Below, in pieces: positions 48,896-59,700 of a stretch of DNA of 64,000 bases. The position numbers and the translations under genes are program-made. Numbering within the stretch: position 1 is the stretch's first letter; every line of letters begins with the position of its first letter. The notes beneath the pieces were generated by a model that was not told the origin of the DNA, searched no databases, and was given only the letters and a program-made list of their open reading frames with translations. Source of the DNA: Anarhynchus alexandrinus (Eukaryota > Chordata > Aves > Charadriiformes > Charadriidae); NCBI GenBank assembly GCA_008711295.1, contig VUYV01000100.1, positions 62,001 through 126,000 of the forward strand, written 5' to 3'.

Positions 48896-50442
48896 ACTTG
48901 TTGAAATCTGTCTGAAACCAGAAATTCCTCAGTCATCAGTGTCAGCTTCTTAAAAGGCCTGGAAATACGGACAGATGTTGAAACACAACAGCAAGATCAG
49001 CAGGCTGTCCTGGGCCAAGCAGCTGGTTTTTACAAATATTTTATCTAGGACTGTGATAATAGAAGGAACCAGTAGTGTAAAGTGGAGGATGGAGAAGGAT
49101 GGGACAGCACTGGTATAGGTGTCAAGGTGATACGGGTGCAGGGGAATAGGCAAGGATACCTCCGGACCAACTGACATTCCCCTGTTTGGGGGCTCGGTGG
49201 GAGCTGGGTGGAACGAGGTCAAGAGAAAATCAATCCAGTATTGGAAAAATAGAAGTCTTTAGGTTCTTCTTGCTCATTCTTGTAACAAGTATATGGAGCA
49301 GGGGAGGTGCACTTGGGAAGTAGTCAGAGCCTTCCCCTGGGATGATAGGAGTGTACATTCTCTTAATTTATATTTTTACTCAAGATGGAAGTTTAAAGAA
49401 TTTCTACAGATATTTTTATTTATTGTATGCAAGTTCCAGAAGCTTGATAAATCTTAAGAGTACAATATTTTTGTCTGTGCAAATCAAATATAATTATTAT
49501 AATCAGATACTTCGCATTATGAAACAGAAAACAGAATTAGGAAATCATCCTAGTTTGTTTAATTCTTTTCTACTGAACTGTTCTTAAACAGCATCTATGG
49601 GAAAAGTTTATCATTTGTTCTTGATTATTCTTCAGACTATTCATTGACTAGAAATTATGTAAGTGTATTCCCAGATGTACTGGAAAACCAGGGATTACCT
49701 TATGTTTTTATGTTTTACTGTATGTTTAACAGATATTATAGGCTAATTTTCCAAAGCATTTCCTCCTTTTTTGGAGGAGTCTGCTAGAGATTCATTCTGT
49801 TGAGAACTTGGCTGTTGATAAGTATGTCCCTTAAATATTGCCTGTTTTTCTGAAACTTCCCGCAGATGGGTAAGATACATAATTCTATTCTCTCCTGAAG
49901 TGCATCTTTAACTGGGCTTAAGCAAAATAATGACATCGTACATGCCATCCCCACATCAGAGGTTTTGGGAGGAAGAATGTTGTACTTGTTACAAAGTGTG
50001 TGGAGAATTCTGTGGAGTTGGTATGCAATTGCTCTCATTAAATTTTGGCTGGTATACCCGAATTTTTTTCTCGGAATGAGGGGTTGGATATCTTTGTGGA
50101 GCCTGAAATTATTAAAAAAAACGCTTATACTCCTAATACTTCATTTACTTCCATGGTCAAATATGTTTGCTGGTCATGCTCTGGCGTTTTGGAAGGTCCA
50201 TCATTACCAGTGAATGCTGAGTTCCTGGGAGAGATGATGCAGGTGGTCTCTCTTGAGGGAGCACACCAAGCAGACCAAGCCGCATGATGAAACAGGAATA
50301 GAAATGAGGCAAAGATGGAAACATTGGGTTAAGGGAAGATAAAAACAGAAAAAAAAGGATCAGAGCTGGAGCTGCATAGGACTTTTTAATGTTAAATTAT
50401 ACTTCCCAAAGGATATTAACTGCCAAACTTTTATTTCTATAG

Positions 50443-50514
50443 GAGGTTTATGGAGACTCGTCTAAGAACAATTCCAAGTGATGCTTTTTCCAATCTCCCC
50501 AACATCTCCAGGAT
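50443..50514 (+). CDS. TSHR: TSHR exon 2 (first leucine-rich repeat)
   Basis: This 72-nt exon has acceptor TTTCTATAG|GAGG and donor GGAT|gtaagt. Joined to exon 1 in phase 2 it encodes [25 protein letters not shown] (residues 57-81, the last completed by exon 3). Human TSHR has [25 protein letters not shown]. The pattern is that of an LRR of the hormone-binding ectodomain. Asn77-Ile-Ser is an N-glycosylation sequon at the same position as in human. The length equals the 72 nt known for the mammalian exon, and the frame is intact. The exon lies 28 kb downstream of exon 1. Confidence 0.96.
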
Positions 50515-51244
50515 GTAAGTTCTGTTTCTGATATTATTCTTTGAGCTCTTTTATTAAAAAGCACTTTCCTTCTCCAGAATTCTGTCTTTGTGTGTAAAAT
50601 CTTCCAAAATGAAAATATTCCTCCACCTTTGCTACCTCACCACTTACATTTTAGAACTGCAGGTAATCATGCCATTGTTTATAGGCTGAACCAGCTATAG
50701 AAAGGCATACTAGGCATTTTTGGGTAAAAGCACACCTTTATTGAAGTAGATGTGATAAACAAGGCTATAAAACTTTTTTTTTTTCTATTTGCAAAGTATG
50801 AGAAATTATTTCATTCATAACAAATGAACATATTCTATTGCTGGTCCAGGCTAAAAATTTGTTTCCAGCTCCCTGCAGATTTGTAACTCATTTCGTTGGT
50901 GACCCTGTGGCATTGCTAGACTAGGGATGGACTTTCACCAAAACATTAGTATCTGTGTGATGTGAGAGGGACTTCCATTGTGTCACTTCCTTTGTATGTA
51001 AACACATGCATGGATACAGTCGGTAAATGCACAACCAGCAGCTTCTACCTATTTGCTTCACATCAACATTTGTCCCATTGAAAGTGACTACCCTTGCACT
51101 GCACTGCTCGTTGATGTCAGCAGTCTTGAGACAAAGTTGTCCCACCTTTGTTTCTTCTTCTTGGTTGCTGGCCCATAATCTCTCATCCTGGGCCTGGCTA
51201 TTTGATGCAGGGAATTTCTCTGCCATCTCCCAGTTCACTCCCTA

Positions 51245-51375
51245 GAATCAGAGAGTCATGTAGTTTAGAAGAGACCTCAGGAGACCTCTAGTCCACCACC
51301 CGCTCAAAGTTGGGCCAACTGTAAGGTCCAACCAGATGGCTCAGGGCTTTATCCAGTCCGGTGCTCAGTTTTATC
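51245..51375 (-). mobile_element. CR1 LINE 3'-end fragment
   Basis: The antisense CR1 tail (AGAATCAGAGAGTCATGTAG, GACCTCTAGTCCACCACCCG) is followed by its 3' UTR block (GGTCCAACCAGATGGCTCAG). It is 5'-truncated. Confidence 0.8.
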
Positions 51376-52619
51376 TGTGTCCACTGTTGCCTGGACTGTT
51401 TGGCAGCAACATGGTAACAGATAACCACTCTGTTGCACGCTTTGATCACATTTCAGTTGAAGAGGAAAGTCAAAATTACGAAGACCTTACGGTTGAATGA
51501 GGTTAATAGGTGATTTTTACACATCTGAAGATAATACGTTGGCATCCATGTCAGTTTATTTGGTTCGTGATTTCGAGGCTACCTGGGAAAACGAATGTCA
51601 ATAGCTTCCCCAAATTATTCTTTAATAAGAGTATCTGAATATGGAGTTTTACCTTCCCCTTACTCCACATTTATGTGTAGGAAAATAGCGTAGATACAGT
51701 CAAATATAGTAGTAAAATCATGACCTGATGTGGTAGCGTTACAGTCTCTCCTGCTGTGCAATGCCTTTTGCATTACCACATTTCTCTTTCTGCTGTTAAC
51801 TTTAAAAAGTCTATGAAGAATAGACAGCAGTTTAAATTTAAATGGTGTTGATGCCCTTCTGGAATTTTCCTATAGCATTACTACTACTACAAATCATGAA
51901 CTCCCACCTTCTTGATATAAACTTTGGGTTAAGGAACCAGTACCTGCATTTTAACTACAGGTCTTGTGTGTATGTCTTGGCCTATAATGTACCACATGTC
52001 TCATTTGCCTCTCCCAGCCCATAATTTCTGTCAGCAATGAAAATTACCAGATCATTTCTTGCTTTGTAAACTCATCTAGAAAATGTTCCCAAGTTTCAAT
52101 AGGGTGATGGAGACTGTGTTTACTGTTCCAAATATAGCACTTCATTTTGCTATATGGTTTCTACTATATAATTTCCACAAATAAACCTTTTTTTCCTCTG
52201 TACTGAATAGAAAATTTAGTTGTCCTCTTTATGAACCTTGTTTAAACAAAAAATTTAGAGCTACTATTTCTCTTAAATGAATGCATATCTATGTACTTTT
52301 GATAGCCAGAGTAGAGATTGTTTCCCTGTGCTACTTTGCCACAGGAATTAAAAAAAAAAGCATTTCAAAGAAATGCTCAAGTGCAAAGCTAATTCCTGCA
52401 AGAAATGTATCAGCGCACTGAAGAAAAAAAAAAAGGTTTTATAAGGTATTCAGATGCAAGAGAAATTTCTGTTTTACATCCTTGAAGTTGCAAATACATT
52501 ATGTCTTGGTAGGAGGGCTTCACCTGGTATTTCCTACTGACGTAGGTCAGGTTGAACATTCAGAATTTTTAAGGTCAAGGATCAGGAACATTTTTCCTGG
52601 GCTCAGGGTGATGCTTTGG

Positions 52620-52941
52620 GATCACATTCATGAGTACCTCACAGACACCGGACCTGCGGCTTCCTGAGCAGTGTTCTCCACAGCTTCTCCACGCAAAGGA
52701 GCATCCCTTCATTGCACAGTGCTCTCTGCCAGCAGCCCCATGCAGAGCACGACATTTCCCCTGTGCACTGTTTTCCTCTGTGCAACACTGCCTTTCCACA
52801 CCCCATGTACACCACTGTCCCACAGCCAATGCCACCCACACCTAGCATGCACCTCACCGCAGTGCTCCCACAACTCTCCTGCTCCCCAGCGCCAGCCCCA
52901 ACTCAGGGCTTCGGTCGCCTTAGCTGCTCCTGGTTGTCCTC
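52620..52941. other. C-rich anonymous block left of the solo LTR
   Basis: A pyrimidine- and C-rich low-complexity stretch with overlapping frames of 70-97 codons on both strands. It joins in sequence character with the flank right of the LTR (53729-53960), so the LTR inserted into it. I do not recognise it; it may be an older repeat. Confidence 0.3.
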
Positions 52942-52946
52942 TCGTG

Positions 52947-53723
52947 TGTCCTGGTTTGAGGTAAAACAGGACCAATTTTCTGTTTAGTAATTTTACTTTC
53001 CAGTTAAGCCTCTTCTAACTAACTGAACTCTGAAATTAACGGCATATTCTTCCGACAGTATCCGCTTCCAGAGTGGTAAGACCTGATTGTTCAAAATTTA
53101 TGCCAAGGAATGGTATGCGGAGAGGCTCTTGCTTATACTTATTGCTACAACACCCAAGGGCAGCTCACTTTGGTATTTGCCCCGTTGGAGGGTCGGAAGC
53201 AGAGAGGAGTAGATGGGTCCCACCTGCAGGGAGGAGCAGACAGGACAGGTGACCCAAAACTGACCAACAGGGTATTCCATCTCATCCGCATCATGCTCAG
53301 TATAAAAGCTGAGGGACCAAAGGGGTCGGCCTCTTCCTTCAGTGGCCGGCATCTGAGGAGGGCTCTGTCTGCTAATCTGCCTTTGATCCCAATCCATGCG
53401 TTCCTGAATCCAGATCCTGGGTTCAGTTCCTGTCCGTTGCTGAGTCCAGTCTGGGACTTCCCCAGTGCCAACTAGTGATGTAATCGTCATCCTGGGAGCT
53501 GCATACTAGTTTTGTACATATTGTATATATTTCATTATTTTCTTTTCATTACTTATTAATATTTTCATTAAAGTAGTTTAGTTTATTTCTAAACTCCTAA
53601 GTCTCTTTTCTCTCTCATCCTTCTCTCCCTGAAGGCAGATGCTCTCCCTTCTCTGAAGGGGAGAGAAGTAAAAGAGATCATCTGTCGTTCGTTTTTGTGG
53701 CCAGCCCAGCCCAAACCACGACA
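52947..53723 (+). mobile_element. Solo ERV LTR, 777 bp, sense, with perfect 5-bp target duplication TCGTG
   Basis: The element runs from TGTCCTGGTTTGAGG to CCCAAACCACGACA, so it has TG...CA ends. TCGTG lies immediately outside on both sides (52942-52946 and 53724-53728), proving transposition. It has a TATA box (TATAAAAG, 53301-53308) and an ATTAAA polyadenylation signal (53567-53572), so U3, R and U5 can be placed in order. Open frames of 108-130 codons inside it are not retroviral genes. There is no internal region, hence a solo LTR. Its ends match those of the LTRs at 5432, 12970 and 44859. It lies in the sense direction in TSHR intron 2 and could supply a poly(A) site to the transcript. 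Confidence 0.95.
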
Positions 53724-55914
53724 TCGTGCAGTACCCCACACGTCACCGAGCTGCCCTCCATCAGCAGCAGAGGAGAAGAGGGGCAGCCGGTGGGCAGCAA
53801 CACCCCAACACAGGGGATGCTGAGGCTGGAAAAAAAGCAAAGAAAGGTGGAGAGAGGGAGAAGGAAGAAAATAAGGGCAGGGAGAGAGCCTTGTAGCTAC
53901 TGCCATGCGCCAGTCTGCTTTCAATCCCATCTCCTCAGGCTCTTTCTGAATGGGCAATGGTGATTAAAGTGTTAACTGCAAACAGACTTTCTCTGAAGCT
54001 GTGCATTTGGTGTTTAAGCTACGACTGTATTTGCGATGGGTGTTGAAGGCATTTTGAAATCCTGCAAATTAAACACAGCTGGTAGGGAGAGGAGGTGCTG
54101 AATTGTAACATGACTTCAACATGGGAATTTAACCATGCTTTCCCTCTTCTTCTGACACAACTCCTCCCAGTTCTGATTGCTATGATTTTTATTTCTTACA
54201 TTTAACATGATGTATTATGTGTTCATTAGCCAGAGCCCAAAGGTTTTTGGAGGCACTCTGAACACTTGGAAGTCAATGTTTATGCACCATTAATACATGT
54301 TTCTCTTTGATATTCCTGTCTCAGGAGGTTTTGAATGTGTTTGTGTGGGTTTTGGGTGTTTATCTAGATGACACTAAAGCAAATAAAACTACTCATTTCC
54401 TTGTCATCAGTGATGATGTGGTTTAATTAATATACACAAATACATCTGCTTATGAAGCAGAAGAGTAGAGGTCAACACCAAAAGAAAATAAGTGGTTTTC
54501 TTCCCACTTACGTCCCACAGCTGAGAGATACAAAACCTGTAACTCAATCAGCTCCAAGCCAGGCAGTATAGCAAAAATGTGACAAGCAGCACGGTGGGGA
54601 GGGACGTGGTGGCTGCGGGGGTGAGGGAGGGGAGGAGGAATCCCCGCTGCCGCTCTTTTGCCTCTTCTCACGTGTGAGAGAAAAGCAGTTGCCTGCTTGA
54701 TGTGAGGTGACCCATTTTGATCGCTGAGCGCACAAAAAGTACTCTCTGATTCCTAGTGCCAGCATGAGGATGCAATGTTTACTCATTACCCATTTTTAAT
54801 TTTGTTTTCTGTCAAGCTGATTTATGTATAGCTGTTTGCTCCATAGAACAACTTATTTTGTTTTAATGTGTCGTTGATATAACCTATTTTTTGGCATGTG
54901 AAAATGTAGGCTCTGTTAAAATGGAATAATTAATTTTCTTTTGAGACTGAAACTTTAATTTCCTGTGCAATAGACATTTATTGCTTACAGGAAAACAAAA
55001 TTAAAGCATCTCGCATAAACATCTAACTCTGCAATACTCAATCACAGAGGTACAGACTGGAAATACTTCCTTTATTGTGTTCCTTTTTTATTATCTTCCT
55101 TCCTTTTGGAAGAGGCAAATAGCTTTGTAAAAGCAATATTACTGTAGAGAGAGAATCCGTTGGTCATACAATCTCTACTAGTTACTTTTCTGGTATCTTT
55201 TCAGATGCTGTTGAATACATGTCTAGAGTGACCAATAAAAAGTAAATCTCATGTTAGAAGACTTAAAATTAGTTCAGGTAATATGCTTTTAGCTCCAGTC
55301 TGGAGAGGATATAAATTCCCTTGGAACAGTTAGTGGAATTAGTCATCTGCTGGTTGTTAAGAGCATGTGTTGTTCACAAAGAATTCTTTCCAATTTTTTA
55401 AAACATTTTAAATATTTTTTAATATCCACCAAAAGAAATAAAGGTTTATCTTCTTAAAAACTTCCACAAAACATAAAAATCAGATCCATAGTTGATTGTA
55501 TTAAAAAGTGCTCATGGATTAAATGATCATATTTTAATTTGCTGTATACTATTATTACTCTTAATACTGTCATTGGGAAAAATGGAAAGAATGTTAAAAA
55601 TCTTCTCTGTTTTGTTTAAGGAACACAACCCAATTAGAATTGATGTAAAATACCAGTTGGGTATTTTTTAAGTATGATTCTAGGTCTTTGCAGGTCTACT
55701 GATTAAAAAAGAGGAAAGCCATATGATAGTCTCTTTATTATTATATTTTATTTGATTTTGACATCTAAAATTGACATCTAAGACTCTTCTAGTAATTTTA
55801 ATTTTGTGCACTTAAAATAATGACCAAGTTGCTCAGGGTATGTGTAACCATGCAAAATATTAAAAACTGAGTCAGTAACTTTGATCAAGAGTATAAAAAG
55901 ATAGTATTTACGTA

Positions 55915-55958
55915 TAATAATAATTATTATTATTGTTATTGTTGTTGTTATTATTATA
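55915..55958. repeat. Imperfect (ATT)n trinucleotide repeat
   Basis: Tandem AAT/ATT/GTT triplets in TSHR intron 2. A typical microsatellite, likely variable in length. Confidence 0.85.
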
Positions 55959-56938
55959 CAAGGCATTCCATTTATTTTAAGACATCTATAGATTAGAAAT
56001 ATGATATAAAATATGATTAGAATAGTAAATAAAATACAGGAATACATCCTTCAAATGCTATTCCAGCATTAGTAAATTTTAAAACTGAGAAGTATTTTGA
56101 AAGACAGAATCAGGTAGTTTAAACCAAGTAGTACTGTCAGTTACCCTGAAAATTAGCACTAGTTAGTTATATTGCAACTTTATTCACACTTCAAAGCTTT
56201 TAATGGTAGTTCCAGTATTGTCATCATAATGATGGTAGAGAGACTCTGTAAAGCTATTTTCTCATCACATTCAGTAGATCACTGGCAGTGCAAATGCTAC
56301 TCAGTCTAAACTGTGTGCAAATAAATATTTCTTAAGATGGCTGTCTGGTTTTGCTTCTGAGCCACATCATTAATCCTCACATCCTTTACGACATTCACTG
56401 TGTAGCTAGAGTTTCTCTCTCAATTCATGTTAGAGCACATTTTTTTCCTCAGCAATATCAAAGCATCGGTTGCCCTGATGTGCTGTTTCTCTCTAGAGAA
56501 AATGCGACAGTTGTTGCAGGGATGACCCAAGGATCATCTTTGTTTCTTTCCTTCCTTTTTAATTCTTTGATATAGAGAAATAAGCCATTTACCTGAGGGC
56601 TGGATCCCATTAGAGAACTCCAAGGTGATCTTCAGTGGGGAAAAGGGAAGAAATATGATTCTGAAATGTGAAATATGGATGGGGTTTTTTGCTGCTTAAT
56701 AGGACTGTTGTGTTTTTTTGATTTAACTGTATTCTACTGTATAGTGTGCATCTAAGGCATCCGCCAAAATCAAAATCCTGTTAAAAGTTCCTCCCTCAGA
56801 CACTGTCCGTGTGTCTGGCAGTGTCATGGTAGTCGAATGACAAAAAGAATGAGAGGAAAAGTAAAGTGGCATGATGGACACTAGCCATGGCTTGCCAAGG
56901 ACTGAGACTTGTTTCTTTTTCTGTTTGCTGGTGTTTAG

Positions 56939-57014
56939 CTACATCTCCATCGATGAAACACTTCAGAGTCTGGAGGCCCATTCCTTCAACAGTTTAAGTA
57001 AAGTTACTCATATG
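56939..57014 (+). CDS. TSHR: TSHR exon 3 with apparent 1-nt frameshift
   Basis: The exon has acceptor GTGTTTAG|CTAC and donor CATAT|gtaagt. Joined to exon 2 it encodes IYISIDETLQSLEAHSFNSLSK (residues 81-102), close to human [22 protein letters not shown], the second LRR of the ectodomain. After Lys102 the family continues Val-Thr-His-Ile. Here those codons are present but one base out of frame, because the A run at 57000-57003 has four As where three are expected; the exon is 76 nt against 75 in mammals. As given, the frame continues Ser-Tyr-Ser-Tyr and would enter exon 4 out of phase. Both splice sites are good and everything else is conserved, so a homopolymer error is the simplest reading; a real null allele is the alternative. 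The N-glycosylation sequon at human Asn99 is absent (Asn98-Ser-Leu here). Confidence 0.93.
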
Positions 57015-57979
57015 TAAGTACTGTAATTAAGTAAATGAATGCAGTGATAAAATAAATTTGGGAATGTGTGAAAATAGCACACATGTTGATGTTTGAGTTG
57101 TCATTCTTGCCTCCTTTGTAGCTAAATATTCCTTTTGGCATTTCCTTTCTCTGTAATGTGGAGTCGGTCTCTTTTGACTTGTGCTTTCTTTCCCTACCTC
57201 TTTTCGGTTCCCTTGCCCTTCTGTATCCTCCCATAGAAGTGTAAGAAAGAGTAGTACAAAATATGTGGGTCTACATTATGAGCTTGATGGCAAGTTGAAA
57301 TAAACTGGCAACTAAGAATTACTCAGGTACTGAAGTACTGAAGGTAAGTGTAAAACAATAATATAAGCACCAGAAATAAAGTGAGAAGGGCCAAAGCACA
57401 GAGCAAACTGGCACTAGCTGGAGACATGAAGAATAATAAGTAATCATTCTGGAAGTGCACTAGTACAATGAAGAATGTTTATCTGGTTATTAAATGGAAC
57501 GGGAATGTTATGGACAAAGGCTTCTGGGAAGTGTTTTTATACCTTTTTGTTCTGACCAGTCCTCAACAAATGATGCACTAGTCCAGTTACAAAAATAGTA
57601 GGGTACTTGCATGCAGGGAGTTCCTGTCATTCAGCAGTACCCTGTCAAGATAAGAAGATAATGTATTGAATAGAGCTTCATAGGATCCCTCCTGCACCTG
57701 GTACTCTTCCATGTTTCCATTACTGATCCAAATGAGGGAGTGGAAAGTGTGCCAGTGTCACAGATGAGTTGCAGTTTGGCATATTTCAGAGAAGATTTGT
57801 GTTTTCAGAGGTTCTGTGGGAAAGCACTGTTGGTCATCATGGATCCAGAAAACGTTGTCAGAGAGGAAAGACTTTTGTGTCCAGAAAGAAAACATGCCAG
57901 AGGCAGATGTATCTTTTAAGGCTGTTGCAAGGGATGAAAGCTACAACCCATTTTCCTCACTGATGTTTGACAAAGCAAC

Positions 57980-58215
57980 GGTAATAATAAACTTGAATTA
58001 GATTAGGCAAGATTCATGTTAGACTCTAGGACATGTTTTCATATGGCTGGCATAAATAAACACTAGAATTGTTTTCCTGGGGAGGGTGTTCCTGTCACTG
58101 GAGCCCTTTAAGGCTGTGTAATCAGAAACTCCATAGGTCTATTTAATCTTCACTCAGAGAAAGAGATTGAACTAGATGATCTCTTAACGCTGCTCTGTTT
58201 TCTATAATTTTTTTT
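57980..58215 (+). mobile_element. Old CR1 LINE 3' fragment
   Basis: The sense-order remnant passes through an ATTAGATTAGGCAAGATTC-like stretch, then TTTTCCTGGGGAGGGTGTTC and GGAGCCCTTTAAGGCTGT, to TTGAACTAGATGATCTCTTA. These correspond to the CR1 ORF2 end and 3' UTR. It is degenerate, with approximate limits. Confidence 0.65.
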
Positions 58216-59199
58216 CTCTTACTTTACAAAGTATGAAACAGAAAGGTTAATAAAAATAAAGGAGATAATATTGTTACTGTTACTATAGATAGAGAACAAC
58301 TAATGCCAGAAAGTGGAAGTGCCTCCCCTAAGAGTATTTGACAAGCAGAGCTAGAAGTAGAGTCCAGGATCCTGAGACCTAGTTCAGTCCAATAACATGC
58401 TCCTGTAATATTCCTGAAAGAGTTTCACAGGAAGGCTTTGGTGTGATAACAATACTTATCTTTGGTTATAATGCCATTCCCTCTTCTGTAGATGGTTTTT
58501 CTGGGCCTGTTGTCTTCATGTTCTCTCTCCCTCTTTCACAGTCGTTGTGTCTTTAGGATTTCTTGTTTAACACCAATGAACATTTAATGAAACATTTACT
58601 GGCAGCACATTTTATAAGCAATGAATAAAGCATTTGGCACTATGCAATACAAATTCTTCATGTGGTACTTGTTTTGTGGTTCACCTTACTAGAAGTTAAA
58701 GATAAAATGCTCTTGGGCCACCAGATTTCATTGCAGGATTCTTCCATGCAATATGCAGTGTACTATCTTGTCTGGTTTATATTATGTGGATATAAAGGCT
58801 TCTTGAGGACGGCTTGAGGAAAAAGGGGCTACCTGGCTAGATAGTTGTTTTCTATTGTTTCTGTATTAGATTCAAAGTGGAGAAGGGACTAGAAAAATCT
58901 CCTTCAGGATCTTAATTCATAACACAAAACTGATCTCCTTCAAAGGGTAATGTAATGTAAGACTTTGAATATAAAGAACACTTCCACAAAATGTTCACTT
59001 TAAAATGTGTGACTAGTTTGAAGGAGTGGTGGATGGAGCTCTGGTGTTTCCAGTGCCTCCCAAGGCACTCGTTCCTGTGATGTGCTCTGTCGCACTGCCT
59101 AATTTGCATTACTTTCTACTACCTAAATTGTTGGTGAAGAATATGAGTAGAAGCCTCTTCTCTTGTCCTCTTCCAGTGTCTAACCACCCCCAAAGCATG

Positions 59200-59700
59200 T
59201 TTAAATTCCTGCCTGGGTGGATACCCAATGCCCCTTGCCATACACATGCCTCTGTCATGGCTCCCCTGAAGTCAGGCCAGAGCACACCAGCAAGGTCCAA
59301 AATCGTCGCTTTATCACAGCATGCCTGATCCCAGGCCTGGATGTTGTCTGTGACCAGGAAGCTGCAGGCCCGGGCAGGAGTCAGCAGAGCTCATGGGCAC
59401 CTACACTCACGTCACCTACAGCACAGGCTGTCGGGAGGGCAGCGTGGGCAGGAGGTCTCCTGATCTGCTATACAAGGGTTATGGTAATGCGGGAGCCCTT
59501 ATATTGTTCAAAAGGCACTACCGAAAAAGAAACTGTATACAGACATACAAGACAGACATTTTTTTTTCTCTGCGCAAGAGTCAAAAATACTACCCAGGAC
59601 AAGACACCAGAACTCTACTCAGAAAAGCTATAGGCAAATCCCAAATCTTTGCACGAAGAAGGGCTACCTCTACCACTCAAAAGCGCTTACCAGTTTTTTA
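59200..59700 (+). other. Anonymous block with overlapping open frames
   Basis: A locally GC-richer stretch (about 59210-59470) is followed by an A/C-rich part. It carries plus frames of 138 codons (59217-59633) and 102 codons (59393-59701). Neither resembles a family I know; there is no start context, splice site or matching codon pattern to support a gene. It could be an unrecognised repeat or processed sequence inside TSHR intron 3. Confidence 0.25.

Larger units (their letters stand above)
22477..50442 (+). other. TSHR: TSHR intron 1 (about 28 kb)
   Basis: The intron is bounded by the exon 1 donor GTGAGT and the exon 2 acceptor TTTCTATAG. It holds many CR1 fragments, a solo LTR, a putative second LTR type, an assembly gap (NN at 42807-42808) and simple repeats, all listed separately. 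No other exon was recognised on either strand; frames of up to about 130 codons in it lack family resemblance. Stretches without a listed repeat, such as 22.5-26.1 kb, 31.7-34.1 kb, 36.1-42.0 kb and 45.5-48.6 kb, show only AT-rich sequence with homopolymer tracts. Confidence 0.9.
50515..56938 (+). other. TSHR: TSHR intron 2
   Basis: The 6.4-kb intron is bounded by GTAAGT and GTGTTTAG. It holds a CR1 tail (51245-51375), a GC-rich block interrupted by a solo LTR (52620-53960) and an ATT-type microsatellite (55915-55958). No other exon was recognised. Confidence 0.92.

Noticed and set aside
53098..53490. 121-130-codon frames inside the solo LTR
   Set aside because: They lie in the LTR itself, overlap on both strands and have no retroviral gene features.
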